Assembly (NCBI RefSeq): GCF_029543125.1
Contig: NZ_JARQWW010000002.1
Location: 806,001 to 870,000 of the forward strand
DNA: 64,000 bases
Direction of reading: 5' to 3'
Source of the DNA: Caulobacter segnis
GTDB lineage: Bacteria; Pseudomonadota; Alphaproteobacteria; Caulobacterales; Caulobacteraceae
Positions 25,577-32,923 of this stretch are shown here, piece by piece (position 1 is the stretch's first letter; every line of letters starts with the position of its first letter). A program made the position numbers and the translations under genes. The notes beneath the pieces were generated by a model that ran no database searches, was not told the DNA's origin, and worked only from the letters and a program-made list of their open reading frames with translations.

Positions 25577-25810
25577 ATGCCTGCTTCCAACACCGCTCCC
25601 CGCCTGAACGCCACCCGCGCCCGCCAGGGCCGCTGGGGTCGCCACATCCTGTGGGTCCTGGTGATTTCCACGGCCTTGGCCGCTCTTGCCCTGTTCGGCA
25701 GCTGGGGCATGCGCAGCAACGAATACGCCGCGCTGCAGGAGCAGAACCGTCCGGCGGCGGCTGAAACCGGGACCGCCCCGGCGGACTCCATGGCGCCCAA
25801 GCAGAACTAG
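25577..25810 (+). CDS. Hypothetical small membrane protein
   Basis: This 77-aa protein has a basic N-terminal segment (RLNATRARQGRWGR), one membrane helix (HILWVLVISTALAALALFGS, about residues 23-42) and a polar Glu/Ala/Pro tail. AAGGAG lies about eight bases before the ATG. It is second in the two-gene unit and is followed by a clear terminator. I do not recognise a family. Confidence 0.72.
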   Translation: MPASNTAPRLNATRARQGRWGRHILWVLVISTALAALALFGSWGMRSNEYAALQEQNRPAAAETGTAPADSMAPKQN

Positions 25811-25833
25811 CGCCGGCGCATCACCGCAAAAGG

Positions 25834-25866
25834 AAACGGCCGCTCGAAAGAGCGGCCGTTTTTCTT
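25834..25866 (+). terminator. Intrinsic terminator between convergent small membrane genes
   Basis: The stem AAACGGCCGCTC / GAGCGGCCGTTT has a GAAA tetraloop and a T run to 25863. Confidence 0.88.
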
Positions 25867-25899
25867 TGCCTGAAGATCGCGGCCTGAGATCGCGGGGAG

Positions 25900-26073
25900 T
25901 CAGATGACAGACTGCCCCCGGATCGCGCGGACCACGAAGCCCGCGACCAGCAGCACCAGGAAGATGACGAAGAGAATCTTGGCGATGGAGGCGGCGAGGC
26001 CAGCCAGTCCCATGAAGCCCAGATAACCGGCCACGACGGCCAGGATCGCGAAAACCAAAGTCCAGCCGAGCAC
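25900..26073 (-). CDS. DUF1328 (YtjA-like) small membrane protein, second copy
   Basis: This 57-aa protein has two membrane helices (WTLVFAILAVVAGYLGFMGL, then KILFVIFLVLLVAGFVV) and a short basic tail. It aligns with the DUF1328 protein at 21747-21923 over its whole length, including the GF(A/M)G turn and AKILF start of helix two. It begins at a GTG with GGGAGA upstream. An EcfG-type promoter overlaps the end of phyR, 47 bases before the start. Both DUF1328 paralogues thus have their own stress promoter. Confidence 0.82.
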   Translation of the reverse strand: MLGWTLVFAILAVVAGYLGFMGLAGLAASIAKILFVIFLVLLVAGFVVRAIRGQSVI

Positions 26074-26120
26074 GACGTTTTCTCCCTTGCCGGGCCGCGG
26101 TTGCGGCCGTTCTGGAAGCC

Positions 26121-26146
26121 AACGCCGGCTCGCTGGAGCGGGTTCC
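26121..26146 (-). promoter_or_regulatory. EcfG-type promoter for the second DUF1328 gene
   Basis: On the minus strand GGAAC (26146-26142), 17 bases, CGTT (26124-26121). It abuts the phyR stop codon and lies 47 bases before the GTG at 26073. Confidence 0.75.
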
Positions 26147-26947
26147 TTACGCCGCCTTGCGGGCGCGGCGCGGGTGGAAGAACAGGGCCTGGCCGATCGC
26201 CGCCTTCACCGTTTCCGGCTGGAACGGCTTGGTGATCAGGAAGGTCGGCTCCGGACGCTCGCCGGTGAGCAGACGTTCCGGGAAGGCCGTGATGAAGATC
26301 ACCGGCACGTCGAGACGGGCCAGGATGTCCTTCACCGCGTCAATGCCGGACGAACCGTCGGCCAACTGGATGTCGGCCAGGACCAGACCCGGGGTCTTGC
26401 GGGCCACGGCGTCCACCGCTTCGCTGCGGGTGGCGGCGATGTCGGTGACTTCATGACCCAGCTCGCGGACCAGGGCCTCGATGTCGGCGGCGATCACCGG
26501 CTCGTCCTCGATGATGAGGACGTCGGTGGCCAGTTCGGCGTCGATTTCGCTCTGGGCCTCGGAGATCAGGGCCTCAACCTCGTCGAAGTCCGTGCCCAGG
26601 ATCTGGGCGGCTTCGGTGGGGGTGAAGCCTTCGAGGGCCGTCAGCAGAAACGCCTGGCGCGAACGTGGGGCGATGCGCATCAGGCGGCGGGAGGGATCCT
26701 CGCCGGTCGAAATGTCATCCTGGCCGGTGGCTTCGAGCTGGGCGCCCGAGCTGAGCCAGATGGCGTGAAACACGTGATAGAGCGCCACCCGCGGAGACAG
26801 GGACGATTCCAGCGAGCGCTCGCCGGCGGCCAGCGCTTCGAGCGCCACCCGCACATAATGGTCGCCCGTGGTCTGGTCGCCCGTGAGCGCACGAGCATAA
26901 CGACGAACATAGGGCAGATGCGGCGCAAGCCGAGCAAGAAGACTCAT
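26147..26947 (-). CDS. phyR: PhyR, general stress response anti-anti-sigma response regulator
   Basis: This 266-aa protein has an N-terminal sigma-factor-like domain (residues 1-135, EcfG-like but without DNA-binding function) and a C-terminal receiver (about 141-260). The receiver has the acidic pair E147/D148, phospho-Asp 192 (LVLADIQL) and the PVIFITAFPERLL signature typical of PhyR. Once phosphorylated, PhyR binds the anti-sigma factor NepR and frees the sigma factor EcfG. It is divergent from nepR-ecfG-phyK, and its own promoter region contains a perfect EcfG site, giving positive autoregulation. Confidence 0.97.
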   Translation of the reverse strand: MSLLARLAPHLPYVRRYARALTGDQTTGDHYVRVALEALAAGERSLESSLSPRVALYHVFHAIWLSSGAQLEATGQDDISTGEDPSRRLMRIAPRSRQAFLLTALEGFTPTEAAQILGTDFDEVEALISEAQSEIDAELATDVLIIEDEPVIAADIEALVRELGHEVTDIAATRSEAVDAVARKTPGLVLADIQLADGSSGIDAVKDILARLDVPVIFITAFPERLLTGERPEPTFLITKPFQPETVKAAIGQALFFHPRRARKAA

Positions 26948-27017
26948 GACCCCTCCCGACTCTCAAAGGTCTTGGAAACAAGCGTCGAGGTTCGCACAGC
27001 GTCCCGACAAAGACCGA

Positions 27018-27042
27018 AACGTGTTTCCAAAGCTACGGTTCC
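27018..27042 (-). promoter_or_regulatory. EcfG-type promoter for phyR
   Basis: On the minus strand GGAAC (27042-27038), 16 bases, CGTT (27021-27018, extended CGTTT), 70 bases before the phyR start. Confidence 0.85.
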
Positions 27043-27082
27043 AACAAGCTTCACCTTTCGTCATGATAGGGTCGAAAGCAAT

Positions 27083-27107
27083 GGAACCGCGCGGTTCCAA
27101 AGGCGTT
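27083..27107 (+). promoter_or_regulatory. EcfG-type promoter for nepR-ecfG-phyK
   Basis: GGAAC at 27083-27087, 16 bases, CGTT at 27104-27107 (extended CGTTTT), 76 bases before nepR. The -35 is the left half of the perfect 16-base palindrome GGAACCGCGCGGTTCC (27083-27098). Confidence 0.85.
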
Positions 27108-27183
27108 TTCGGCTCACGGCGCAGCATGCGTCCTTGTTTTTGGGCTTAATCAGGGGGCGATCGCCGGTTCCGGCGTTGGAGTC

Positions 27184-27375
27184 ATGATCGAACAAAGAGC
27201 CATGGATGAACGTCGCAAGGGGCCGTCCTCGCCGGCCCTGGACGAAGCGCGCCTGCGTCAGCAGGCCATCGGCGTGAAACTTCGCGCCATGTTTGACGAA
27301 GTCGTGAACGAGCCCGTTCCCGACGAGTTCCTGGACATTCTGCGCAAGGCCGACTCCAAAGCGGGAGACCGCTGA
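27184..27375 (+). CDS. nepR: NepR, anti-sigma factor of the general stress response
   Basis: This small 63-aa anti-sigma factor sequesters EcfG until phosphorylated PhyR displaces it. The conserved helical core IGVKLRAMFDEVVNEPVPDEFLDIL (positions 27271-27345), with the P-x-P-x-x-F/L pattern, identifies it. The ATG at 27184 is used; a second in-frame ATG at 27202 is also possible. The stop overlaps the ecfG ATG by one base (TGATG), so the anti-sigma and sigma factors are co-translated. Confidence 0.93.
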   Translation: MIEQRAMDERRKGPSSPALDEARLRQQAIGVKLRAMFDEVVNEPVPDEFLDILRKADSKAGDR

Positions 27376-27992
27376 TGGAAGACCATATGGACGCGGCGGC
27401 GACCGCGACGGGCCCCACGGGGGCCGAGCGCGACACCATTTTCAAGCGCGAGCTGGTTCAGCTCATCCCGCATCTGCGCGCCTTCGCGCGGACTCTGGCG
27501 GGTGACCCGACCTCGGCCGACGATCTGGCGCAGGACGCCATGATGAAGGCCTGGGACGCGCGCGAGAGCTTCCAGCTGGGCACGAACATGAAGGCCTGGA
27601 CCTTCATGATCCTGCGCAATCAGTTCTATTCCGAGAAGCGCCGCTCGTGGCGCCAGAGCCAGCTCGACCAGGAGGCCGCCGAACGGACCCTGGTGGCGGT
27701 GGACGATCCGGAAGCGCCGGTGGCCCTGGACGAACTGCGCATGAGCCTGAACATGCTGCCCGCCGAACAGCGCGAAGCGCTGATTCTGGTGGGGGCTGGC
27801 GGCTTCGCCTATGAAGAGGCGGCGGAGATCTGCGGTTGCGCGGTGGGTACGGTGAAGAGCCGGGTCAGCCGGGCGCGACGCGCCCTCCAGTCGATTCTCG
27901 AGGACGGCTCCTATGATCGCGACGGCGGCGCGGCAGGCGACGCGATGAAGGCGATCCTGGCCGATGCGGAGCGGTTGAGCTCGGTTCGGTGA
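27375..27992 (+). CDS. ecfG: EcfG-family general stress sigma factor
   Basis: This 205-aa ECF sigma factor (SigT in Caulobacter) directs RNA polymerase to GGAAC/CGTT promoters. The sigma2 region spans about residues 22-90 (LIPHLRAFARTLAGDPTSAD; AMMKAWDARESF; AWTFMILRNQFYSEKR). The sigma4 region spans about 118-175 (LRMSLNMLPAEQREALIL; helix-turn-helix FAYEEAAEICGCAVGTVKSR). It is flanked by nepR and phyK with overlapping codons. Its own operon carries its consensus promoter. Confidence 0.96.
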   Translation: MEDHMDAAATATGPTGAERDTIFKRELVQLIPHLRAFARTLAGDPTSADDLAQDAMMKAWDARESFQLGTNMKAWTFMILRNQFYSEKRRSWRQSQLDQEAAERTLVAVDDPEAPVALDELRMSLNMLPAEQREALILVGAGGFAYEEAAEICGCAVGTVKSRVSRARRALQSILEDGSYDRDGGAAGDAMKAILADAERLSSVR

Positions 27993-29716
27993 GGCTGGCC
28001 GAAAGGCTGGGCTGGGGCCCCTCGACCACCATCCGCGTCCGTCTGGCCGCGGCCGTGGCCGTCGCGCTCCTGCCTGTGCTCATCCTCAGCGGCGCGCAGA
28101 CCGTCACCGCCTTCTATCGTGACGCCGAAGCCCAGCGCGAAAGCCTGGCGCTCGGCGCGCAACGCAGCGCCGCCACGGTCCAGGCCCGGATCGAGGCGGC
28201 GGGCGTCCTGCTGGAGACCCTCGGTCCCGGCTCGACAGGCCTGAACTGCGCGCAGCGGCTCAATGACGTCAAACGGCGGCTTCCAGGCTACGCCAACCTG
28301 ATCCGGTTCGACCGGATCGGGCGGGTCGCCTGCGCCTCGGACACCGTGCCGCCCGACGCTCAACGCGCCACCCGGTCCTGGTTCGCCCGCATCCGCGACG
28401 GCGCGCCCATGACGGTGGAGGCCCAGCCGGGCGTGGCCTATTCCGCCGAACCGGCGCTGCTGGCGGCCGTGCGCGCCGAGCGCGACGGAGCCTTTGACGG
28501 CGCCCTGGTGGCGGTGATCGCCCTGTCCAGCCTGCAGCCCGAGACCCAGTCGCGCGCCCTGCCAGGCGGCGCCGAGATCGCCATGATCGACCGCGAAGGC
28601 CAGTACTTCGCCATGACCGATCAGAGCGCGTTCCCCGATGCGCCGCCGAACTTGGCTGCCGCGTCCTCGGACAAGATTCTGTGGACCGCGCGGGATGCGG
28701 CCGGCCGCCTGCGCACGCTTTCAGCCGCGCCCCTGGTGGCGAACGAGGTCTATGTGGTGCTGTCGGCGCCGTCGCCGGGCCTGTTCTCCTGGGCGCGGCT
28801 CAATCCGATCTCGCGCCTGCTGCTGCCGGTCTTCGCCTTCGTGGCGGCCCTGGCGGCGGTGCTGCTGGCGGCCGAACGCAGCATCGTGCGCTGGATCTTC
28901 TATCTGGAGCGGGTGGCGGCGATCTATGCCCGGGGCCGCTTCACCGTGCGGCCGGTCCGCGCCGACAAGGCCCCGCCGGAGATTCGTGAGCTGGCCGAGA
29001 CCCTGGACCACATGGCCGGGGCCATCGTCACCCGCGACGCGTCGCTGCATGACAGCCTTCACCAGAAGGACGCGCTGATGCGCGAGATCCACCACCGGGT
29101 GAAGAACAACCTGCAGGTCATCTCCAGCCTGCTCAGCCTGCAGCAGCGGGCCCTGACCGACCCGGCCTCGCGTCAGGCGATCATGGACACGCGCCAGCGC
29201 ATCTCCGCCCTGGCCCTGGTCTATCGCGCCCTCTACCAGGGGCCGGACCTGAAGCAGGTGGATCTGCGGCCGTTCCTGGAGGAGCTGACCGCCCAACTGC
29301 TGTCGGGCGACGTGGGTCCGCATGGTGCGGTGCGCACGGAGGTGCACGCCGATCCGCTGATGATCGACCCGGACCGGCTGGCGCCGCTGGCCCTGTTCGC
29401 GGTGGAGGCGGTGGCCAACGCCCAAAAGCAGGTGTTCGCCGAGCGTCCCGGCCTGTTGCGGGTGGAGTTCCGCGTGCGCGACGGGGAGGGTCAGCTGGAC
29501 ATTGTCGACGACGGCGGCGGCCTGGGCGCGCCGGGCGCTCCGCCCAGCGGCATGGGAATGACCCTGATGAACGCCTTCGCCCGTCAGCTGCGCGGCAAGG
29601 TCAGCTTCGACCCTGTGCCCGCCGGCGGGCTGCGGATCAGCCTGGTGTTCCCCGCCCCCGAGGCCAAGGCTTCTCATTCGCCGGTCGCCGAACCGGCCAA
29701 GGCGGAACAAAGCTGA
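27989..29716 (+). CDS. phyK: PhyK-type HWE/HisKA_2 sensor histidine kinase
   Basis: This 575-aa inner-membrane kinase probably phosphorylates PhyR. It has an N-terminal helix (about residues 20-40), a large periplasmic sensor region (about 45-265), a second helix (LLLPVFAFVAALAAVLLAA, about 272-290) and a HAMP-like linker. The kinase core is LMREIHHRVKNNLQVISSLL with His 368/369, followed by a GHKL ATPase (FAVEAVANAQKQVF; DIVDDGGGLGAP). It starts with GTG overlapping the ecfG stop. The last bases contain the EcfG-type promoter of the next gene. Confidence 0.93.
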   Translation: MRLAERLGWGPSTTIRVRLAAAVAVALLPVLILSGAQTVTAFYRDAEAQRESLALGAQRSAATVQARIEAAGVLLETLGPGSTGLNCAQRLNDVKRRLPGYANLIRFDRIGRVACASDTVPPDAQRATRSWFARIRDGAPMTVEAQPGVAYSAEPALLAAVRAERDGAFDGALVAVIALSSLQPETQSRALPGGAEIAMIDREGQYFAMTDQSAFPDAPPNLAAASSDKILWTARDAAGRLRTLSAAPLVANEVYVVLSAPSPGLFSWARLNPISRLLLPVFAFVAALAAVLLAAERSIVRWIFYLERVAAIYARGRFTVRPVRADKAPPEIRELAETLDHMAGAIVTRDASLHDSLHQKDALMREIHHRVKNNLQVISSLLSLQQRALTDPASRQAIMDTRQRISALALVYRALYQGPDLKQVDLRPFLEELTAQLLSGDVGPHGAVRTEVHADPLMIDPDRLAPLALFAVEAVANAQKQVFAERPGLLRVEFRVRDGEGQLDIVDDGGGLGAPGAPPSGMGMTLMNAFARQLRGKVSFDPVPAGGLRISLVFPAPEAKASHSPVAEPAKAEQS

Positions 29717-29728
29717 GCCGCTGGCGTT
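29704..29728 (+). promoter_or_regulatory. EcfG-type promoter inside the phyK 3' end, for the entericidin-like gene
   Basis: GGAAC at 29704-29708, 16 bases, CGTT (extended CGTTT) at 29725-29728. The -35 is within the last codons of phyK. The target ATG is 53 bases downstream. Confidence 0.78.
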
Positions 29729-29781
29729 TCTCCGGCGCGATACAAAGCCGTTCCCCCAAACGGCGTTCAGGAGAAACTCTC

Positions 29782-29919
29782 ATGCGTAAGCTCATTGTCA
29801 TGGCGATCGTCGCCGCTGGTCTGACCGCCGCCGCCTGCAACACCGTTTCGGGCGCCGGCCAGGACGTCACGGCCGCCGGCCGCGCCGTCACCAGCACCGC
29901 TGAAGACGCCAAGAACTAA
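29782..29919 (+). CDS. Entericidin-like small lipoprotein
   Basis: This 45-aa protein has the signal MRKLIVMAIVAAGLTAAACN (lipobox TAAAC, Cys about residue 19). The 26-residue mature part is rich in Ala, Gly, Thr and Val (GAGQDVTAAGRAVTSTAEDA), as in entericidin A/B. CAGGAG lies about ten bases before the ATG. It has its own EcfG-type promoter and a terminator, so it is a single-gene stress-induced envelope lipoprotein. Confidence 0.88.
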   Translation: MRKLIVMAIVAAGLTAAACNTVSGAGQDVTAAGRAVTSTAEDAKN

Positions 29920-29948
29920 GACCGCCGCTCGGGTTCACCGAGACGAGG

Positions 29949-29974
29949 AAGGCCCCGCATCCGCGGGGCCTTTT
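29949..29974 (+). terminator. Intrinsic terminator after entericidin-like gene
   Basis: The stem AGGCCCCGC / GCGGGGCCT has a four-base loop and is followed by TTTT. It also separates this gene from convergent cheR. Confidence 0.85.
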
Positions 29975-29985
29975 GCGTTGGGGGA

Positions 29986-30813
29986 TCAGGCCGCCTTGCG
30001 GAAGTTCGGGTCGCGCCCGAACACGCCGGGCTGGCCGTCCAGGGGCAGCAGGGCGCCGGTCAGGCCGCCCAGATCGTCGCCGGGGCTGAGCACCAGGAAA
30101 CCGTCGTCGGCCAGGGTGACGGCCACGTTCTCCAGCACGCGGGCCCGCACCCCCTCGTCCATGGTGGCCAGCACGCCGCGCAGGAAGATAATGTCGAAGC
30201 GGCCGAGCGCGGACAGGTCGGAGATCAGGTTGATCCGCCGCCAGCGCACCATCTGGCGCACCCGCGGCTCCAGGGACCACATGTCGTCGATCTTCTCGAA
30301 GTGCGTCACCAGCTTGCGGATCGGCAGGCCGCGCTGCACCTCGAACTGGGTGTAGAGACCGCTCTGGGCCTTCTCCAGGCAGCGCTCCGACAGGTCCGAA
30401 CCGAACAGCTCCGGGCGCAGGCCGGGGATCTCGGCGCGAGCCTCCTCGGCCATCATGGCCAGGGAATAGGCCTCCTGGCCGGTGGCGCAGGCGGCGCTCC
30501 AGATGCGCACCGCGCCGCCTGGGCGCCGCTGGGCCATGGCCGGCAGCAGCTCCTTCTCGAACTGGTTGAAGGCCTCGCGGGGGAAGAAGAAGGCGGTCTC
30601 GGCGCCGGTCATGCCCTCGACCACCGCCCAGATCAGGCGCTCCTCGCGCTTGGCGCGGACGGCGGCGAGCATGTCGTCTATGCTGGCGAAGCCTTCGCGG
30701 CGGGCCACGGGGGAGAGCCGGCTGTTGATCAGATAGGTCTTCTCCGGCGCGACCTTCAGGCCGGCGCGGGAGCGGCACAGGGCCGCCAGGAACTCTAGGT
30801 CGGCGGGTTTCAC
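29986..30813 (-). CDS. cheR: CheR-type protein-glutamate methyltransferase
   Basis: This 275-aa SAM-dependent methyltransferase normally methylates chemoreceptors. The N-terminal helical domain spans residues 1-75. The SAM site is in VRIWSAACATGQEAYSLAMM (about 98-117), and the catalytic fold contains LFGSDLSERCLEKAQSGLYT and FDIIFLRGVLATMDE, where the usual CRNVLIYF is altered to LRGVLATM. It starts with GTG overlapping the cheY stop. No chemoreceptor gene is nearby, so its target is open. Placement beside the stress locus matches Caulobacter. Confidence 0.9.
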   Translation of the reverse strand: MKPADLEFLAALCRSRAGLKVAPEKTYLINSRLSPVARREGFASIDDMLAAVRAKREERLIWAVVEGMTGAETAFFFPREAFNQFEKELLPAMAQRRPGGAVRIWSAACATGQEAYSLAMMAEEARAEIPGLRPELFGSDLSERCLEKAQSGLYTQFEVQRGLPIRKLVTHFEKIDDMWSLEPRVRQMVRWRRINLISDLSALGRFDIIFLRGVLATMDEGVRARVLENVAVTLADDGFLVLSPGDDLGGLTGALLPLDGQPGVFGRDPNFRKAA

Positions 30814-31175
30814 AGGGCGCCCGCCTCAATGAACTTGGCTTCGATCACGTCGCCGTCGAACGGCTTCATGATGTACTCGTCCGCGCCGCTGCCGAGGGCT
30901 TCGCGGATATGCTCCATATCGGCTTCGACGGTGCAGAAAACCACCACGGGCGCGGCGCCGCCGGGTTCCTGACGCAGCTGGCGCAGGAACTCCACGCCGT
31001 TCATCACCGGCATGTTCCAGTCGAGCAGGATGGCGTCGGGCATGGCCGCACGGCACCAGGCGAGCGCCTCCATCCCGTCGGCGGCCTCGGCGATCTGAAA
31101 GCCGATGTCCTCCAGGATACGTCGGGCGACTTTCCGGATCACCCGGCTGTCATCGACGACGAGGCAGGTCTTCAC
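30810..31175 (-). CDS. cheY: Single-domain CheY-like response regulator
   Basis: This 121-aa receiver has the acidic pair in LVVDDSRVIR (residues 5-14), phospho-Asp near residue 52 in AILLDWNMPVMNG, the switch Thr in VVFCTVEAD and the conserved Lys in YIMKPFDGD. No output domain is present. It is co-translated with cheR. It lies downstream of chpT and could take phosphate from a chemotaxis kinase or a ChpT-like protein elsewhere. Confidence 0.93.
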   Translation of the reverse strand: MKTCLVVDDSRVIRKVARRILEDIGFQIAEAADGMEALAWCRAAMPDAILLDWNMPVMNGVEFLRQLRQEPGGAAPVVVFCTVEADMEHIREALGSGADEYIMKPFDGDVIEAKFIEAGAL

Positions 31176-31243
31176 AGGCGCGCGGGCTCCAATCCAATGA
31201 GCCGTTTTGCGCCGGTTTGGTTAAGGAGGGGTAATGGCGCCGC

Positions 31244-31900
31244 TTAGGCGGGCACCCAGGCCGCCAGGGTGACGCGCTCTTCAGCGGTCTCGGCGGCGAC
31301 CTGGCCGCCGCTGGCCTTGACCAGATTGTGCAGATAGGCGGCCTGGATCCACTGGCCGCCGATGCCGTCGCCCAGGGGCTCGCCCTTAAGGCCGGCGACC
31401 ACTTCCGGCCGCAGCCGGGCGCGGGGACCGGAGGCGTCCACGGTGATGACATAGCGGTTGTCGGCCAGCAGCACGCGCAGGCGGGCCTTGCCGCCGGTCG
31501 GCAGGGCGCCGGCGGCGATCTGGGCCAGGTTCAGCAGGGCGCGGGCGGCGGGCTTGTTGACCTGGGGGGCGTCGGCCACCCACTCCAGCTCCGGCCGCAC
31601 ATGGGCGTAGACGCCCTGGGCCAGGGTCTCCAGGTCGCGACAGTCGAAGCTTTCCGCCGCCGCGGAGGCGCCGAAGGCCACGCGGCTGAACTGCAGCAGG
31701 TCCACCAGCTTGCGGGCGCTGGCGTTGATCAGGCTCATGGCGTCTTCGCGCATGTCCTGGGCCGTGGGGTCCTCCAGCAGGTCCAGGCCGGAGACGATGG
31801 CGCTGGCCGGACTGATGAAGTCGTGACACAGGCGCGCCGCGAGCAGGGCCGCCAGTTCGGAGGGAGACTGTTGGGCGGGGGTGTCGGCGGCGTCGGTCAT
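31244..31900 (-). CDS. chpT: ChpT histidine phosphotransferase of the CtrA/CpdR pathway
   Basis: This 218-aa DHp/degenerate-GHKL protein relays phosphate from the hybrid kinase CckA to CtrA and CpdR, controlling the cell cycle. The phospho-His is in LAARLCHDFISPASAIVSG (His about residue 26), a motif specific to ChpT-type phosphotransferases. The ATPase-like C-terminal domain lacks proper nucleotide-binding boxes, as in ChpT. The ATG at 31900 is used. Its presence implies the CtrA regulon, consistent with the CtrA-type box at 48626. Confidence 0.92.
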   Translation of the reverse strand: MTDAADTPAQQSPSELAALLAARLCHDFISPASAIVSGLDLLEDPTAQDMREDAMSLINASARKLVDLLQFSRVAFGASAAAESFDCRDLETLAQGVYAHVRPELEWVADAPQVNKPAARALLNLAQIAAGALPTGGKARLRVLLADNRYVITVDASGPRARLRPEVVAGLKGEPLGDGIGGQWIQAAYLHNLVKASGGQVAAETAEERVTLAAWVPA

Positions 31901-31957
31901 CGACGCGGACCTTGACCTGATTTGGCGCCCGGGAAAATGGCCCTTAAAGACGGCCCG

Positions 31958-32143
31958 ATGGACCTGTTTCTCGAACCCGGCGCCCTGGTGCGCCATCCCG
32001 ACCAGGACGATTGGGGGCTGGGTCAGGTCCAGTCCGTGGCCGGCCGGCGGGTGACGGTGAATTTCGAGCAGGCCGGCAAGCAGACGATCGACACGGACGC
32101 CGTCCGCCTGATCTTCGTCGGCGACGATCCGAGGGGAAGCTGA
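31958..32143 (+). CDS. DUF3553 domain protein
   Basis: This 61-aa protein is a single small beta domain with the core LVRHPDQDDWGLGQVQSV followed by VTVNFEQAGKQTID, the DUF3553 signature. Function unknown. The ATG at 31958 starts right before the domain; ATG 31937 and a TTG at 31922 are alternatives. The stop lies one base before the TTG of the hisN-like gene, so they are probably one operon, divergent from chpT. Confidence 0.82.
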   Translation: MDLFLEPGALVRHPDQDDWGLGQVQSVAGRRVTVNFEQAGKQTIDTDAVRLIFVGDDPRGS

Positions 32144-32144
32144 G

Positions 32145-32912
32145 TTGAGCAACGACGCCGCAATGGGCGAAATCCTGGCCGACATCGTGGAGGAGGCCGC
32201 GCGCCTGATCCTTCCCTACTGGCGCTCGGACCTGACCGTGATCCGCAAGGCTGACGAGAGCCCGGTGACCGAGGCCGATCAGCGTGGCGAGGCCCTGATC
32301 CTTCAGCTCCTGGCTCGCCATTTCCCGGACATCCCGGTGGTGTCGGAGGAGGATTCCGCCGAGAACGGCGTGCCCACCGACGCGGCGGGGCGCTTCTTCC
32401 TGGTCGATCCGCTGGACGGCACCAAGGCCTTCGTGCGGGGCGACCCCAATTTCACGGTCAACATTGGTTTGATCGAGAACGGCCGTTCGGTGGCGGGGGC
32501 GGTCTGCGCGCCGGTGACCATGGAGACCTGGTTCACGACCGAGGCCGGCACGCTGAAGCGTCGGGGCGGCGAGGCGGCGGCGCCTGTGCGCGTGCGGCCC
32601 TGGCCGAAGGGCGAGGCGGTGGCCCTGGTCTCGCACACCATGAAGGACGAGACGGCGCAGAAGCTGCAGGCCGAGTACGGCTTCGACCTGCGCCAGCCGA
32701 TGGACAGCTCGATCAAGCTGTGCCGGATCGCCGAGGGCGCGGCGGACATCTATCCGCGCCACGGGCCGACCATGGAGTGGGACACCGCCGCCGGGCAGGC
32801 GGTGCTGGAGGGAGCCGGCGGGCGCTTCGAGACGCCCGACGGCTCGCCATTCCTGTACGGCAAGGCCGAGGCGGGTTTCCGCAACGGCTGGTTTGTCGCC
32901 CGCGGGGGCTAG
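32145..32912 (+). CDS. hisN: Inositol monophosphatase family protein, probable histidinol-phosphatase
   Basis: This 255-aa Mg-dependent phosphatase has the metal-site motifs EEDSAENG (about residues 66-73), DPLDGTKAFVRG (about 87-98) and WDTAAGQAVLEGAGG (about 209-223). The TTG start at 32145 is supported by GAGGGG seven to twelve bases upstream; ATG 32163 is the alternative. HisN-type enzymes of this family do the histidinol-phosphate step in alphaproteobacteria, but inositol- or other sugar-phosphatase activity cannot be excluded from sequence. Confidence 0.88.
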   Translation: MSNDAAMGEILADIVEEAARLILPYWRSDLTVIRKADESPVTEADQRGEALILQLLARHFPDIPVVSEEDSAENGVPTDAAGRFFLVDPLDGTKAFVRGDPNFTVNIGLIENGRSVAGAVCAPVTMETWFTTEAGTLKRRGGEAAAPVRVRPWPKGEAVALVSHTMKDETAQKLQAEYGFDLRQPMDSSIKLCRIAEGAADIYPRHGPTMEWDTAAGQAVLEGAGGRFETPDGSPFLYGKAEAGFRNGWFVARGG

Positions 32913-32923
32913 AAAACCCCCGC

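Noticed and set aside
31221..31235. TTAA-N7-TAAT, a relaxed CtrA-like site between chpT and cheY
   Set aside because: One mismatch in the second half and only weak support from position; such near-matches occur by chance.
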